Shown: positions 8,236 through 16,053, numbered from the stretch's first letter. The stretch is 40,668 nt of DNA from Micromonospora sp. 15K316 (GCF_004348525.1 NZ_SMKG01000032.1:1-40668), one strand, 5' to 3'. Translations and numbers: made by a program. Notes: generated by a model not told the origin, from the sequence alone.

Positions 8236-8702
8236 TGTTGCCCGGCATCGGCGTCGGCTACACCCTGCGCACCGCGCAGGGGCAGCTCGTCGGCGTCGTG
8301 CGTCACCGCGGCGGACGCCGCGACCTCGTCCTCTACGCGCCAGGTGACCCGGACACCGTGGAGCGGTCGCTGGCGCTCACCGCCGCGGAGTCACGGGAGC
8401 TGGGTGAGCTGCTGCACCCGGTGGCCACCCTCGAGCACGTGCCGGACCTTGAGCGCGGGGCCGGGTCGCTGACGGTGGCCGCTGTGCCGATCACCGCCGC
8501 GTCGCCGTACGTCGGCCGCCGGCTCGGCGAGGCGGTCGCGGGCGTACGCGCCGTCACCGTCGTCGCCGTGCTCTCCGGTGGGCGGACGACCACGGCACCG
8601 GGGCCGGAGCACCGCGTCACCCACGGCGACGCCCTGCTCGTCGCGGGTACCCCGGAGGGCGTCGGCGCGCTCAGCACTCGGCTGACCCCGGAAGAGCCGT
8701 GA
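8217..8702 (+). CDS. KhtT-like RCK_C regulatory subunit of the antiporter
   Basis: A 161-residue soluble protein with an N-terminal domain (about 1-70) and a C-terminal RCK_C/TrkA-C domain (about 85-155), including SPYVGRRLGEA and HRVTHGDALLVAG. This two-domain shape is that of KhtT, the peripheral regulator of the Bacillus K+/H+ antiporter KhtU, which in Firmicutes binds c-di-AMP. A GTG start preceded by AGGAGG lies inside the antiporter gene, so the products are coupled in translation and probably act as one complex. Ligand binding (c-di-AMP or other) is an open inference. It is the last gene of the operon; a strong inverted repeat follows 6 nt after the stop. Confidence 0.82.
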   Translation: MHIERVMLPGIGVGYTLRTAQGQLVGVVRHRGGRRDLVLYAPGDPDTVERSLALTAAESRELGELLHPVATLEHVPDLERGAGSLTVAAVPITAASPYVGRRLGEAVAGVRAVTVVAVLSGGRTTTAPGPEHRVTHGDALLVAGTPEGVGALSTRLTPEEP

Positions 8703-8708
8703 CCACCG

Positions 8709-8743
8709 CGCACGTACCTGACAGGAGATGTCAGGTACGTGCG
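8709..8743. terminator. Perfect 15-bp inverted repeat after the antiport operon
   Basis: CGCACGTACCTGACA (8709-8723) and TGTCAGGTACGTGCG (8729-8743) are exact reverse complements around GGAGA. It starts 6 nt after the khtT-like stop and ends 14 nt before the VOC gene. It has no U-run, as is common for actinobacterial terminators. The stem is less GC-rich than its surroundings and could instead be an operator for the VOC gene. The ATG at 8728 inside the loop is too close to AGGAG to be a likely start. Confidence 0.65.
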
Positions 8744-8757
8744 GCAGGCTGCCGGAC

Positions 8758-9129
8758 ATGACAGTGAAAGCCGACCTCGCCATGGTCAACCTCGACAGCT
8801 CCGACCCCGCCGCGCACGCCGCCTTCTACCAGCAGGTCCTCGGTTGGGAGATCACGCACAGCCAGCCGGAGTACGCGATGATCAGCGGCGGTGGCGTCGC
8901 CCTCGGCTTCGGGCTCGTCGAGGCGTACCAGCCGCCGTCCTGGCCGGACCCCGACAGCGGGAAGCGCTACCACCTCGACCTCTACGTCGACGACCTGGCT
9001 CAGGCCGAGAAGGAGTTCATGGCGGCGGGCGCCACCAGGCCGCAGTTCCAGCCCGGCGACGGGCGGTGGGTGGTGCTCGTCGACCCGATCGGGCAGCCGT
9101 TCTGCATCTGCCCCCGCCCGCGGAGCTGA
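8758..9129 (+). CDS. VOC (glyoxalase/bleomycin-resistance fold) protein
   Basis: 123 residues forming two beta-alpha-beta-beta-beta units. The first begins ADLAMVNLDSSDPAAHAAFYQQVLGWE, the usual start of the VOC fold; the second is YHLDLYVDDLAQAEKEFMAAGA, ending DPIGQPFCIC. The family includes glyoxalases, dioxygenases and antibiotic-sequestering proteins; the substrate cannot be assigned. I preferred ATG 8758 over ATG 8728, because the latter lies in the loop of the 15-bp hairpin with no room for a ribosome-binding site. It is transcribed away from the antiport operon and converges with the recombinase. Confidence 0.85.
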   Translation: MTVKADLAMVNLDSSDPAAHAAFYQQVLGWEITHSQPEYAMISGGGVALGFGLVEAYQPPSWPDPDSGKRYHLDLYVDDLAQAEKEFMAAGATRPQFQPGDGRWVVLVDPIGQPFCICPRPRS

Positions 9130-9200
9130 CCGGAGGCGTCGCACGCCGCTCGCTCCCGCAGCGGCGCGGCAAACCGGGGTGGGCGGAGCGCGCCGCCGGG

Positions 9201-10193
9201 TCAGCCGCGCCGCCGGGACCGGGCGGCCCAGATCACGTACGCGGGGTCGCGGTCCAGGTTGTGCCGGTCCCGGTCGTAGCGGCGGGTGGTCCGGGGATCG
9301 GCGTGCCCCATCGCGTCCTGCACGTCCTCCAGCGGTACCCCTTCGGCGCGGGCGGTGGTGGCGAAGGCGTGCCGCAGCGAGTGCGGGGAGAGCTTCGCCC
9401 ACGCCGGGATGCCGGCCGCCCGGGCCAACCGACGTACGAGCCGGAACACCGCGTGCCGGTCCAGCCGGCCGCCGCTGGCGGTGACCAGCAGCGGCCCGGT
9501 CAGCTCGGTCACCGGCACCCCGGCCGCGGCGGCGCGCTGCGCCAGATAGTCGTCCACGGTGTAGGAGGTGCCCGGGGTCAAGGCGCGGCGGCGCTGCCGG
9601 CCACCCTTGCCGGTGAACCGCACGCTGCGGTGTCCCCGCTCGGCGCCGAGGTCGCCGACGTCGAGCGAGACGAGCTCCCCCACCCGTAGTCCGAGGTCGG
9701 CCAGGAGCGCGACGGCGGCACGGTTGCGGGCCGCCGTCGGGCCGGTCTCCGCCTCCGCGGCGGTCAGCAGGGCGTCGACCTCCTCCGGGGTGAGTCCGAC
9801 AGTCGCCGAGTGGTCCCGGTCCACGCGGGGACGGTCCGCGCCGGCCACCGGGTTCGCGTCGACCGCGCGCAGCTTCGCCAGGAAGTCGTACCAGCTGGAC
9901 AGGGCGGAGAGCTTGCGGGCCACGCTGGCCGGCGTCAGCGGCCGGCCGGTACGCGCGTTGCGGGTGTTCTCCAGGTCCCGGGCGTACTCGTTGACGTGCA
10001 GGAAGCTCGCCCGCAGCGGGTCCAGGTCACGCTCGGCGCACCAGCCGAGCCAGCCGGCGATGTCCCGCCGGTAGGCGTCGCGGGTGTGCGCCGACAGTCG
10101 ACGGTTCTGCAGCCAGGCCTCGGTGAACTCCGTGGGGCCGGCGGGCAGGGCGGGGCCGGTCGACGGTCGGGCCGGGGCCTCGGGGAGAACCAT
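9201..10193 (-). CDS. Tyrosine recombinase/integrase (XerC/D-like)
   Basis: 330 residues. A SAM-like core-binding domain (about 22-115) precedes a catalytic domain with the full active site: Arg170 in LGLRVGEL, Lys196 in FTGKGGRQ, His271 and Arg274 in SPHSLRHAF, His297 in MGHADPRTT, and nucleophile Tyr306 in RRYDRDR. It should cut and rejoin DNA at specific short sites. No excisionase, phage genes, tRNA or att-like direct repeats adjoin it, so it is not obviously part of a mobile element. Stand-alone XerC-like recombinases are common in actinomycetes. ATG 10193 is the first reasonable start and lacks a clear ribosome-binding site. It is divergent from the WYL regulator. Confidence 0.92.
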   Translation of the reverse strand: MVLPEAPARPSTGPALPAGPTEFTEAWLQNRRLSAHTRDAYRRDIAGWLGWCAERDLDPLRASFLHVNEYARDLENTRNARTGRPLTPASVARKLSALSSWYDFLAKLRAVDANPVAGADRPRVDRDHSATVGLTPEEVDALLTAAEAETGPTAARNRAAVALLADLGLRVGELVSLDVGDLGAERGHRSVRFTGKGGRQRRRALTPGTSYTVDDYLAQRAAAAGVPVTELTGPLLVTASGGRLDRHAVFRLVRRLARAAGIPAWAKLSPHSLRHAFATTARAEGVPLEDVQDAMGHADPRTTRRYDRDRHNLDRDPAYVIWAARSRRRG

Positions 10194-10238
10194 GTGAAAA
10201 AGGTTCTCAGAGTCGGGTGGGTGAGCCGGTGAGGCGCG

Positions 10239-10256
10239 CCCGACAAGATTGTCGGG
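10239..10256. promoter_or_regulatory. 18-bp perfect dyad between recombinase and WYL regulator
   Basis: CCCGACAA (10239-10246) and TTGTCGGG (10249-10256) are exact inverted repeats separated by GA. The dyad lies between the divergent starts at 10193 and 10278 and just upstream of a TACCGT -10 box (10266-10271). That position is where an autoregulating WYL/DeoR-type repressor would bind. The assignment is inferred from position. Confidence 0.5.
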
Positions 10257-10277
10257 GACACCGGATACCGTCGGCCG

Positions 10278-11261
10278 GTGCGTGCGAGTCGCCTGGTGTC
10301 CCTGCTGCTGCTCCTGCAGACCCGGGGCGGGATGACCGCGCAGGAGCTGGCCGACGCACTCGAGGTGTCGGTCCGGACGGTCTACCGGGACGTGGAGGCG
10401 CTGGGCGCGTCCGGTGTGCCGGTCTACGCGGAGCGCGGGCCGGCCGGCGGCTACCGGCTGCTCGACGGATACCGCACCCGGCTGACCGGGATGACCCCGG
10501 CCGAGGCGGAGGCCCTCTTCCTGGCGGGCGTGCCCGGCCCCGCGGCCGAGCTGGGACTCGGCTCGGTGCTCGCCGCCGCGGAGCTGAAGGTGCGGGCCGC
10601 CCTGCCCGCCGAGCTGTCCGACCGAGGCGGGCGGATCCGCCAGCGCTTCCACCTCGACGCGCCCACGTGGTTCCGCGAGCCGGAGCCCACCCCGCACCTG
10701 CCCGCGCTCGCCGAGGCGGTCTGGTCGGACCGCCGGGTCCGGGTGCGCTACCGGCGTTGGCGGGCGCCGCGGGAGGTGAGCCGGGTCCTCGACCCGCTCG
10801 GTCTGGTGCTCAAGGCCGGCCGGTGGTATCTGGTCGCCGCCGTCGACGGTGAGGTGCGTACCTACCGGGTCGGGGCGATCCTGGAACTGGTCACGCTCGA
10901 CCAGCCGGTCGACCGGCCGGACGGGTTCGACCTGACGCGCTGCTGGCGAGAGCACGCCGATCGTTACGAGCAGGGCGTCTACCGGGCGCAGGCCCGGGTC
11001 CGGATGACCGTGGCGGCGCTGGAGATGATGCCGTTCGTCTTCCCGCCGGCGATGAGCCGGGCCGCCCACTCGGCGGCCGGCGAACCGGACGCCGACGGCT
11101 GGCTGCTCACCACGGTGCCGATCGAGTCGGTCAAGCACGGTCACGTCGAGCTGCTCAAGCTCGGCGCCGAGGTGGAGGTGCTCGACCCGCCGGAGCTGCG
11201 GGAACGGTTCACCGCCACCGCGCACCGGCTCGCCACGCTCTATCCGGCAGGGCAGGAGTGA
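10278..11261 (+). CDS. WYL-domain HTH transcriptional regulator (YafY/DeoR-like)
   Basis: 327 residues. The N-terminal winged helix (about 4-60) includes TAQELADALEVSVRTVYRDV, the usual recognition-helix pattern for this family, followed by GGYRLLDGYRTRLTGMT. The central WYL domain (about 140-225) and a C-terminal WCX domain (about 232-322) follow. WYL domains sense nucleic-acid or other ligands and WCX modules take part in oligomer contacts; the target here is unknown. TACCGT 10266-10271 precedes GTG 10278 by 6 nt, so the mRNA is probably leaderless. Confidence 0.9.
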   Translation: MRASRLVSLLLLLQTRGGMTAQELADALEVSVRTVYRDVEALGASGVPVYAERGPAGGYRLLDGYRTRLTGMTPAEAEALFLAGVPGPAAELGLGSVLAAAELKVRAALPAELSDRGGRIRQRFHLDAPTWFREPEPTPHLPALAEAVWSDRRVRVRYRRWRAPREVSRVLDPLGLVLKAGRWYLVAAVDGEVRTYRVGAILELVTLDQPVDRPDGFDLTRCWREHADRYEQGVYRAQARVRMTVAALEMMPFVFPPAMSRAAHSAAGEPDADGWLLTTVPIESVKHGHVELLKLGAEVEVLDPPELRERFTATAHRLATLYPAGQE

Positions 11262-11405
11262 CGGCATTCTGGACCGGCTGCGGCCAGCACCCACCCGTCG
11301 AGCGCTGGCGGTGCCCGACGCGCCGCGGGAGCGGCCCGTCGATGTCGAGCTCCTGCCCGAAGTTCCACGCCCGGTGACCTCCGGGCGGTGGAATCGGCCG
11401 CACGT

Positions 11406-11435
11406 GCGGGGGCGGGACGGCCGCCCCACCCCCGC
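11406..11435 (-). terminator. Terminator hairpin of the hsp20 gene
   Basis: On the minus strand, 11435-11425 (GCGGGGGTGGG) pairs with 11416-11406 (CCCGCCCCCGC) over 11 bp with one G-U pair and an 8-nt loop. It begins 7 nt after the hsp20 stop codon. It lies between convergent genes and may also stop transcripts from the WYL gene. Confidence 0.6.
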
Positions 11436-11441
11436 GTTGTG

Positions 11442-11867
11442 TCAGGCGTTGATCTGCTTGTGTCCGTTCCCGCGCGAGACCACGGGCACCCGCCGCGGCT
11501 TGGCCCGCTCCGCCACCGGGATCCGCAGTGTGAGCACGCCGTTCTCGTAGCCCGCCTCGAGCTCGTCTGCGTCGAGAGTGTCGCCGAGGAAGAGTTGCCG
11601 GGTGAAGAGCCCCATCGGCCGCTCGGCGGCGACCAGCTCCACCTTGTCGTCGGTGGGACGGCGCCGCTCGGCGCGGACGGTCAACACGTTGCGCTCCACC
11701 GTGCAGTCGATGCTCTCCGGGTCGACACCGGGCAGGTCGAACGCCGCGTAGAAGAAGTCTCCGTCCCGGTAGGCGTCCATGTGCATCACCGCCGGGCGGG
11801 CGGTCGTGCCGAGGAACTGCTCGGCGAGCCTGTCGATCTCACGGAACGGGTCGGTGCGCATCAGCAT
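11442..11867 (-). CDS. hsp20: Small heat-shock protein, Hsp20/alpha-crystallin family
   Basis: A 141-residue ATP-independent holdase that keeps unfolding proteins soluble. The alpha-crystallin domain (about 28-125) has DFFYAAFDLPGVDPESIDCTVE, NVLTVRAERR, and the closing GVLTLRIPVAE, whose Ile-Pro-Val matches the I-x-I/V tail motif used in oligomer contacts. The N-terminus MLMRTDPFREIDRLAEQ is typical of actinobacterial Hsp20. ATG 11867 follows a GAGGAG ribosome-binding site. A HAIR-like HspR operator lies 37 nt upstream, so heat-shock control by the repressor HspR is expected; hspR itself is not in the window. Confidence 0.93.
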   Translation of the reverse strand: MLMRTDPFREIDRLAEQFLGTTARPAVMHMDAYRDGDFFYAAFDLPGVDPESIDCTVERNVLTVRAERRRPTDDKVELVAAERPMGLFTRQLFLGDTLDADELEAGYENGVLTLRIPVAERAKPRRVPVVSRGNGHKQINA

Positions 11868-11903
11868 GGTCGGTCTCCTCGGTCTCCAGTCCGAAGGGTT
11901 CAG

Positions 11904-11924
11904 GTTGAGTCTCAGTGACTCAAC
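11904..11924 (-). promoter_or_regulatory. HAIR-like HspR operator upstream of hsp20
   Basis: GTTGAGT (11904-11910), 7 nt, ACTCAAC (11918-11924). The HspR-associated inverted repeat is CTTGAGT-N7-ACTCAAG, so 12 of 14 defined positions match with the exact spacing, and the two differences keep the dyad symmetric. The TTGAGT on the minus strand could also serve as the -35 hexamer, so repressor binding would block the promoter, as at other HspR targets. A weak AACCCT follows 17 nt downstream as a possible -10. Confidence 0.8.
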
Positions 11925-12003
11925 TTCCGGTTTCCTTGATACCGCGATCCCGCCACACCGTCAACCGCTGCGCCATCGAGGGGCGCCGCCGGCATACGCC
12001 GGC

Positions 12004-12519
12004 TCAGGGCCGGCGGTAGACGCCCCGCTCCCGGGTGAGCAGCAGTTCGTCCACCAGGTACCGGCGCAACGTCACGTGGTCGGAGCCGCCGTCGGCACAC
12101 CACGGACGCAGGGCGTCGTTCACCGCGCTCTCCGGGTACGGGGTGTCCGGCGTGAACGAGCGCCGCGCGATATGTTCCAGCACGGTCCGTCGCCGGCTGC
12201 GCTGCGCCGGCAGGCCCACCAGCACCCCGTCGCGTACGAAGGTGCGCAGCACCGTCTCCTCCGGACCGGCCGCCTTGCGGACCGGCTGCGGGGCGCGGGC
12301 CAGTTCACGCAGTCGCGCCTCGTCGACGCTGAACGCGCCACCGGCGTCGACGAGCAGGCTCGCCGCGGTGAGCCGGCGAAGCGCGGTCACCACTTCCCGT
12401 GCGGGCAGTCCGGCGCGGTCGGCGATCTGGGTCGTGCCCGTCGCGCCGAGCGCGACCGCCGCGAAGACGCGCCGGCGTACGTCATCGGCGAGGGCGCCGG
12501 CGAGAGCGTGTGCCGTCAT
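12004..12519 (-). CDS. ArsR-like HTH protein with DUF2087 domain
   Basis: 171 residues from the ATG at 12519. The N-terminal part (about 5-75) looks like an ArsR-type winged helix (LADDVRRRVFAAVALGATGTTQIADRAGLP). The C-terminal part (about 105-168) matches DUF2087, with RSRRRTVLEHIARRSF and DHVTLRRYLVDELLLTRERGVYRR. DUF2087 proteins often carry a regulator-like N-terminus; the function is unknown. A GTG at 12528 is in frame, but the ATG has better spacing from a GGGTGG-like site. It lies 57 nt downstream of the marR gene on the same strand and is probably co-transcribed. Confidence 0.78.
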   Translation of the reverse strand: MTAHALAGALADDVRRRVFAAVALGATGTTQIADRAGLPAREVVTALRRLTAASLLVDAGGAFSVDEARLRELARAPQPVRKAAGPEETVLRTFVRDGVLVGLPAQRSRRRTVLEHIARRSFTPDTPYPESAVNDALRPWCADGGSDHVTLRRYLVDELLLTRERGVYRRP

Positions 12520-12576
12520 GCCGGCCACCCTGCCAGCGGCGGCACGCGCCCCGCCACGCGATTTCCGGCCCGCCGC

Positions 12577-13074
12577 TCAGCTGCCCGGCTGCTCGGCGAC
12601 GAGCAGGACGCGGCGCAGCAGGTCGGACAGGACACGCCGCTCGTCCGGGTCGAGCACGTCGAGCAGGCGATGCTCCTCGGCGCCCCGGGCGTCCAGTGCG
12701 CCCCGCCAGGCCGCGCGCCCGGCGTCGGTGAGCGCCACGTCCACCCGCCGCCGGTCCGTGCTGGACGGGATGCGTTCGACCAGACCCCGGCGCACCAGCG
12801 AGTCCACCCGAGCGGTGATCGAGGCAGGTGCGACACCGAGGTCCTCGGCGAGCTCGGAGGGGGCGGCCCGACCCCGGCGACCGGCGAGCGCGTGCAGGGT
12901 GTCGTACTCGTGCGCCGGCAGGTCCACGTCGGCCAGCGCGCGCTCCTTGACGGCGCGCAGGTGCCGGGTGAGCAGCGACACCCGCGTCACCACGGCCTCC
13001 ACGTCCGGGTCCAGATCGGGCAGCACGGGCAGCCAGCGCTGCACGTGCCGGTCGGCGCGGTCGGGCATCGTCAC
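12577..13074 (-). CDS. MarR-family transcriptional regulator
   Basis: 165 residues with a MarR winged-helix core (about 45-140). RAAPSELAEDLGVAPASITARVDSLVRRGLVER is the recognition region and STDRRRVDVALTDAGRAAW the wing. It is probably a ligand-responsive repressor. The divergent MFS gene is the obvious target, with a dyad centred in that gene's promoter. GTG 13074 or ATG 13068 (two codons later) can start the protein. TAGTAT at 13084-13089 (minus) could give a nearly leaderless mRNA. Confidence 0.9.
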   Translation of the reverse strand: MTMPDRADRHVQRWLPVLPDLDPDVEAVVTRVSLLTRHLRAVKERALADVDLPAHEYDTLHALAGRRGRAAPSELAEDLGVAPASITARVDSLVRRGLVERIPSSTDRRRVDVALTDAGRAAWRGALDARGAEEHRLLDVLDPDERRVLSDLLRRVLLVAEQPGS

Positions 13075-13106
13075 GCCAGCATGATACTACGGTGACGAAA
13101 TATTCA

Positions 13107-13136
13107 TTGCCGAAAGGTTCGATGTCGAAGTAACTT
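13107..13136 (+). promoter_or_regulatory. MFS gene promoter with MarR-type dyad in the spacer
   Basis: TTGCCG (13107-13112), 18 nt, TAACTT (13131-13136), then 6 nt to GTG 13143: a good leaderless promoter. The spacer holds TTCGATGTCGAA (13118-13129), a 5-bp-arm dyad with a 2-nt centre, ideally placed for repression by the divergently encoded MarR protein. The operator role is inferred. Confidence 0.6.
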
Positions 13137-13142
13137 GCGTCG

Positions 13143-14366
13143 GTGACCCACCCCCTGCGCCTGCGCGCCTTCCGGCTGCTCTTCGTCGGCCGTACCGTCT
13201 CCGCCGTCGGCGACGCGGTGGTCCCCGCCGCGCTCGCCCTCGCCGTGCTGCGCGCCACCGGCTCGACCAGCGCCCTCGCCCTCGTCCTCGCTGCCGCGAT
13301 GCTCCCCCGGCTGCTCCTGCTCCCGCTCGGCGGCGTCGCGGCCGACCGGTTCGCCGCCCGACGGGTCGCCGTCCTCGCCGACCTCACCCGCTGCGGCACC
13401 CAGCTCGTGGTCGGCCTCGAACTGCTCGGCGGGGACCCGTCGCTGGCCCACCTCGCGGTCGCATCCGCGGTCGGCGGCACCGCCGCCGCGTTCGCCCTGC
13501 CCACCGCGTCGCCGCTGGTCGCCGGCACCGTCGACGCCGCACAACGGCAGCGGGCCAACGCGCTGCTCGGCGCGAGCGCCAACGCCAGCCGGCTCGCCGG
13601 CCCGGCACTGGCCGGCGCCCTCATCTGGGCCGCGGGCCCCGGCTGGGCGTTCGTCCTCGACGCCGCCTCCTTCGCGCTCAGCGCCGCCCTGCTCACGGTG
13701 ATCACGGTGCGGCACGTGCCGCGACCGCGGCGGCGGTCGCTCACCGCCGACCTGCTGCACGGCTGGCGCGAGGTCCGCGCCCGGACCTGGTTCTGGACCA
13801 GCCTGCTCGGCCACGGAACGTGGAACGGCGCCGCCGCGGTGCTCACCACCCTCGGCCCGGCCGTCGCCGTCGATCGCCTGGGTGGCGAAGGGGTCTGGCT
13901 GCTGATGCTCCAGGCCGGCGCGGTCGGCATGCTCGCCGGATCACTGGTCGCCGGCCGGTTCCGGCCCCGCCGCCCGGTCCTCACGGCCAACCTCGCCCTG
14001 GCCGGCTACGCCGCGCCGCTGATCCTGCTCGCCCTGGCCGCACCGGCCGCCACCGTCGTCGTCGCCTACGGCGTCGCGCTGGCCGCCCTCGGATTTCTCA
14101 ACCCGGTCTGGGAGACCGTGGTGCAGAGCCAATTCCCACCGCACGTGCTGGCCCGCGTCACGTCGTACGACTGGCTGGTGTCGCTCGGCGCGACGCCGAT
14201 CGGCTACGCCCTCGCGCCGCTCGCCGCCCGCCACTGGGGTGAACCGGCGCCTCTGGCCGTCGCCGGCCTGCTGGTTCTCGTCGCCTGCGCCGGCACCGCG
14301 CTCGTCCCTGCCGTACGCCGGCTGAACTGGCCCGCACCGGCCCCGGAGATCGCGCCGGCACGGTGA
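13143..14366 (+). CDS. MFS transporter (EntS/MFS_3-like exporter)
   Basis: A 407-residue membrane protein with about 12 predicted segments. RLLFVGRTVSAVGDAVVPAALALAV at the N-terminus and the loop GGVAADRFAARRVAVLADLTR (motif A-like GxxADRxxRR) place it in the MFS_3 group with EntS-type and macrolide-efflux-type exporters. The substrate is unknown. A divergent MarR regulator suggests inducible efflux of a toxic small molecule. The GTG start is supported by a leaderless promoter. The next gene begins about 80 nt downstream on the same strand. Confidence 0.9.
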   Translation: MTHPLRLRAFRLLFVGRTVSAVGDAVVPAALALAVLRATGSTSALALVLAAAMLPRLLLLPLGGVAADRFAARRVAVLADLTRCGTQLVVGLELLGGDPSLAHLAVASAVGGTAAAFALPTASPLVAGTVDAAQRQRANALLGASANASRLAGPALAGALIWAAGPGWAFVLDAASFALSAALLTVITVRHVPRPRRRSLTADLLHGWREVRARTWFWTSLLGHGTWNGAAAVLTTLGPAVAVDRLGGEGVWLLMLQAGAVGMLAGSLVAGRFRPRRPVLTANLALAGYAAPLILLALAAPAATVVVAYGVALAALGFLNPVWETVVQSQFPPHVLARVTSYDWLVSLGATPIGYALAPLAARHWGEPAPLAVAGLLVLVACAGTALVPAVRRLNWPAPAPEIAPAR

Positions 14367-14444
14367 TCCACCGTATCCGTGGCCGATCCGTTACGTCACG
14401 CACGCGCGTTCGGGCCACCCCCGCGACGCGGCGACCACCATGAT

Positions 14445-16001
14445 ATGGACGTGGCCGAATCCGTCACCGACCTGGGTCGTGCCCGCAGCGGAGACGACGC
14501 CCCGGCCGGCGGTCCGCCCGCTCCCGGCCCGCACGCCCGCGGGCCGTGGCCGATCGCCGGCGCGGTGACCGCCCTGTTGCTGCTGTTGGCCAACCGTTAC
14601 GGCTACCACCGCGACGAGCTCTACTTCCTGCTCTGCGGCCGTCACCTCGACTGGGGATACGTCGACCAGGGCCCGCTGGTGCCCGCCCTGGCTCGACTGA
14701 TCGACACGGTCGCGCCGGGCAGCCTGGTGGCGCTGCGCACCCCGTCCGCGCTGATCGGAGGCGGCTGCGTCCTGCTCGTCGCCGCGATCGCCCGCGAGCT
14801 CGGCGCCGGGCGGGGGGCGCAGACGTTCGCGGCGTTCCTCGCCGGCACCTCGGGCCTGGTGCTCGCCACCGGGCACCTGCTCAGCACCACCACCGTCGAC
14901 ATGCTCGTCTGGCTGGCCGTGGCGCTCTTCGCCGTGCGGGTGCTGCGCACCGGTGACCCTCGGTGGGCGCTCGGCATCGGGCTGACCCTCGGCGTCGGCA
15001 TGCTCAACAAGCTGCTGCCCGCGCTGCTCGCGGTCGGGCTCGTCGCCGGGGTGGCCATCGCCGGGCCGCGCCGGCTGCTGCGCGACCGCTGGGTGCTCGC
15101 CGCCGCCGGCGTCGCCGTGCTGCTCGCCGCGCCCACGCTGATCTGGCAGGCCGCGCACGGCTTCCCGCAGCTCTCCGTGGCCGCCGCCATCGCCGACGGC
15201 GACAGCTCCTACAGCGGTCGCATCGACGCGCTCACCCTCCAGTTCGTCATCATCAGCCCGTACGCCGTGCCGATCTGGATCGCCGGGCTCGTCGCCCTGC
15301 TGCGCCGCCCGGCGTGGCGGCCCTACCGGGCGCTGGCCTGGGCCTGGCTGGTGGTGGTCGCCGTCGTGCTGCTCGCCGGCGGGAAGGGTTACTACGACGC
15401 CCCGCTGCTGCTGGTGCTCGCCGCCACCGGGGCCGTGCTCACCGTCGCCTGGGCCGGCCGCGGCACAGCCACGCTGAAGCGCGGGCTGCTGGTCCTCGGC
15501 GCGTTACTGTTCGTCGCCCCCAACGGGGTGCTGCTGCTGCCCACCCTGCCCGCCGACCGGCTGCCCGGCTTCGTCACCGCCGTCAACTACGACGCCGGGG
15601 AGACGATCGGCTGGCCGGCGTTCGCCGACTCCGTCGCCGCCGTGCACCGCGCGCTGCCCGAGCCGCAGCGCCAACGGGCCGTCATCCTCACCGCGAACTA
15701 CGGCGAGGCCGGCGCGATCGCCCGCTACGGCCCGACGCGGGGACTACCGGCGGCCTACTCCGGCCACAACAGCATGGCCGACTTCGGCCGACCCCCCGCC
15801 GACGCCGACGTGGTGATCGCCGTCGGCTGGGAACGCCCCGACCGGTTGCGGGAGTGGTTCACCGACGTCACCCTCGCCGGCCGGGTCGACCAGCGCGTCG
15901 AGGTCGACAACGACGAGAACGGCGGCCCGATCTGGCTCTGCACCGGGCTGCGGCGACCCTGGGCCGAGATCTGGCAGACCGAGGTACGCCACGCGGGCTG
16001 A
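14445..16001 (+). CDS. GT39/PMT-like integral membrane glycosyltransferase
   Basis: About 518 residues with 9-11 membrane segments. The N-terminal RYGYHRDELYFLLCGRHLDWGYVDQGP contains the catalytic acidic loop (Asp-Glu) of PMT_2/ArnT-type transferases, which move sugars from polyprenyl-phosphate donors to an acceptor at the outer membrane face. LLSTTTVDMLVWLAVALFAVR and the Lys-rich NKLLPALL segment are also typical. A soluble C-terminal domain (about 380-518) may bind the acceptor. The acceptor is unknown. The frame is open from a GTG at 14379; I chose ATG 14445 because the intervening stretch is unlike a signal or membrane segment. Start uncertain. Confidence 0.82.
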   Translation: MDVAESVTDLGRARSGDDAPAGGPPAPGPHARGPWPIAGAVTALLLLLANRYGYHRDELYFLLCGRHLDWGYVDQGPLVPALARLIDTVAPGSLVALRTPSALIGGGCVLLVAAIARELGAGRGAQTFAAFLAGTSGLVLATGHLLSTTTVDMLVWLAVALFAVRVLRTGDPRWALGIGLTLGVGMLNKLLPALLAVGLVAGVAIAGPRRLLRDRWVLAAAGVAVLLAAPTLIWQAAHGFPQLSVAAAIADGDSSYSGRIDALTLQFVIISPYAVPIWIAGLVALLRRPAWRPYRALAWAWLVVVAVVLLAGGKGYYDAPLLLVLAATGAVLTVAWAGRGTATLKRGLLVLGALLFVAPNGVLLLPTLPADRLPGFVTAVNYDAGETIGWPAFADSVAAVHRALPEPQRQRAVILTANYGEAGAIARYGPTRGLPAAYSGHNSMADFGRPPADADVVIAVGWERPDRLREWFTDVTLAGRVDQRVEVDNDENGGPIWLCTGLRRPWAEIWQTEVRHAG

Positions 16002-16053
16002 CCCCGTTGCGGCGTTACCCCGCGTCCGAATACCTCACCGTGCCCGCCGGCCC

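Noticed and set aside
12482..13990. Long minus-strand frame antisense to the MFS gene
   Set aside because: Pure shadow of the MFS coding strand; no domain, and it conflicts with the well-supported marR gene.
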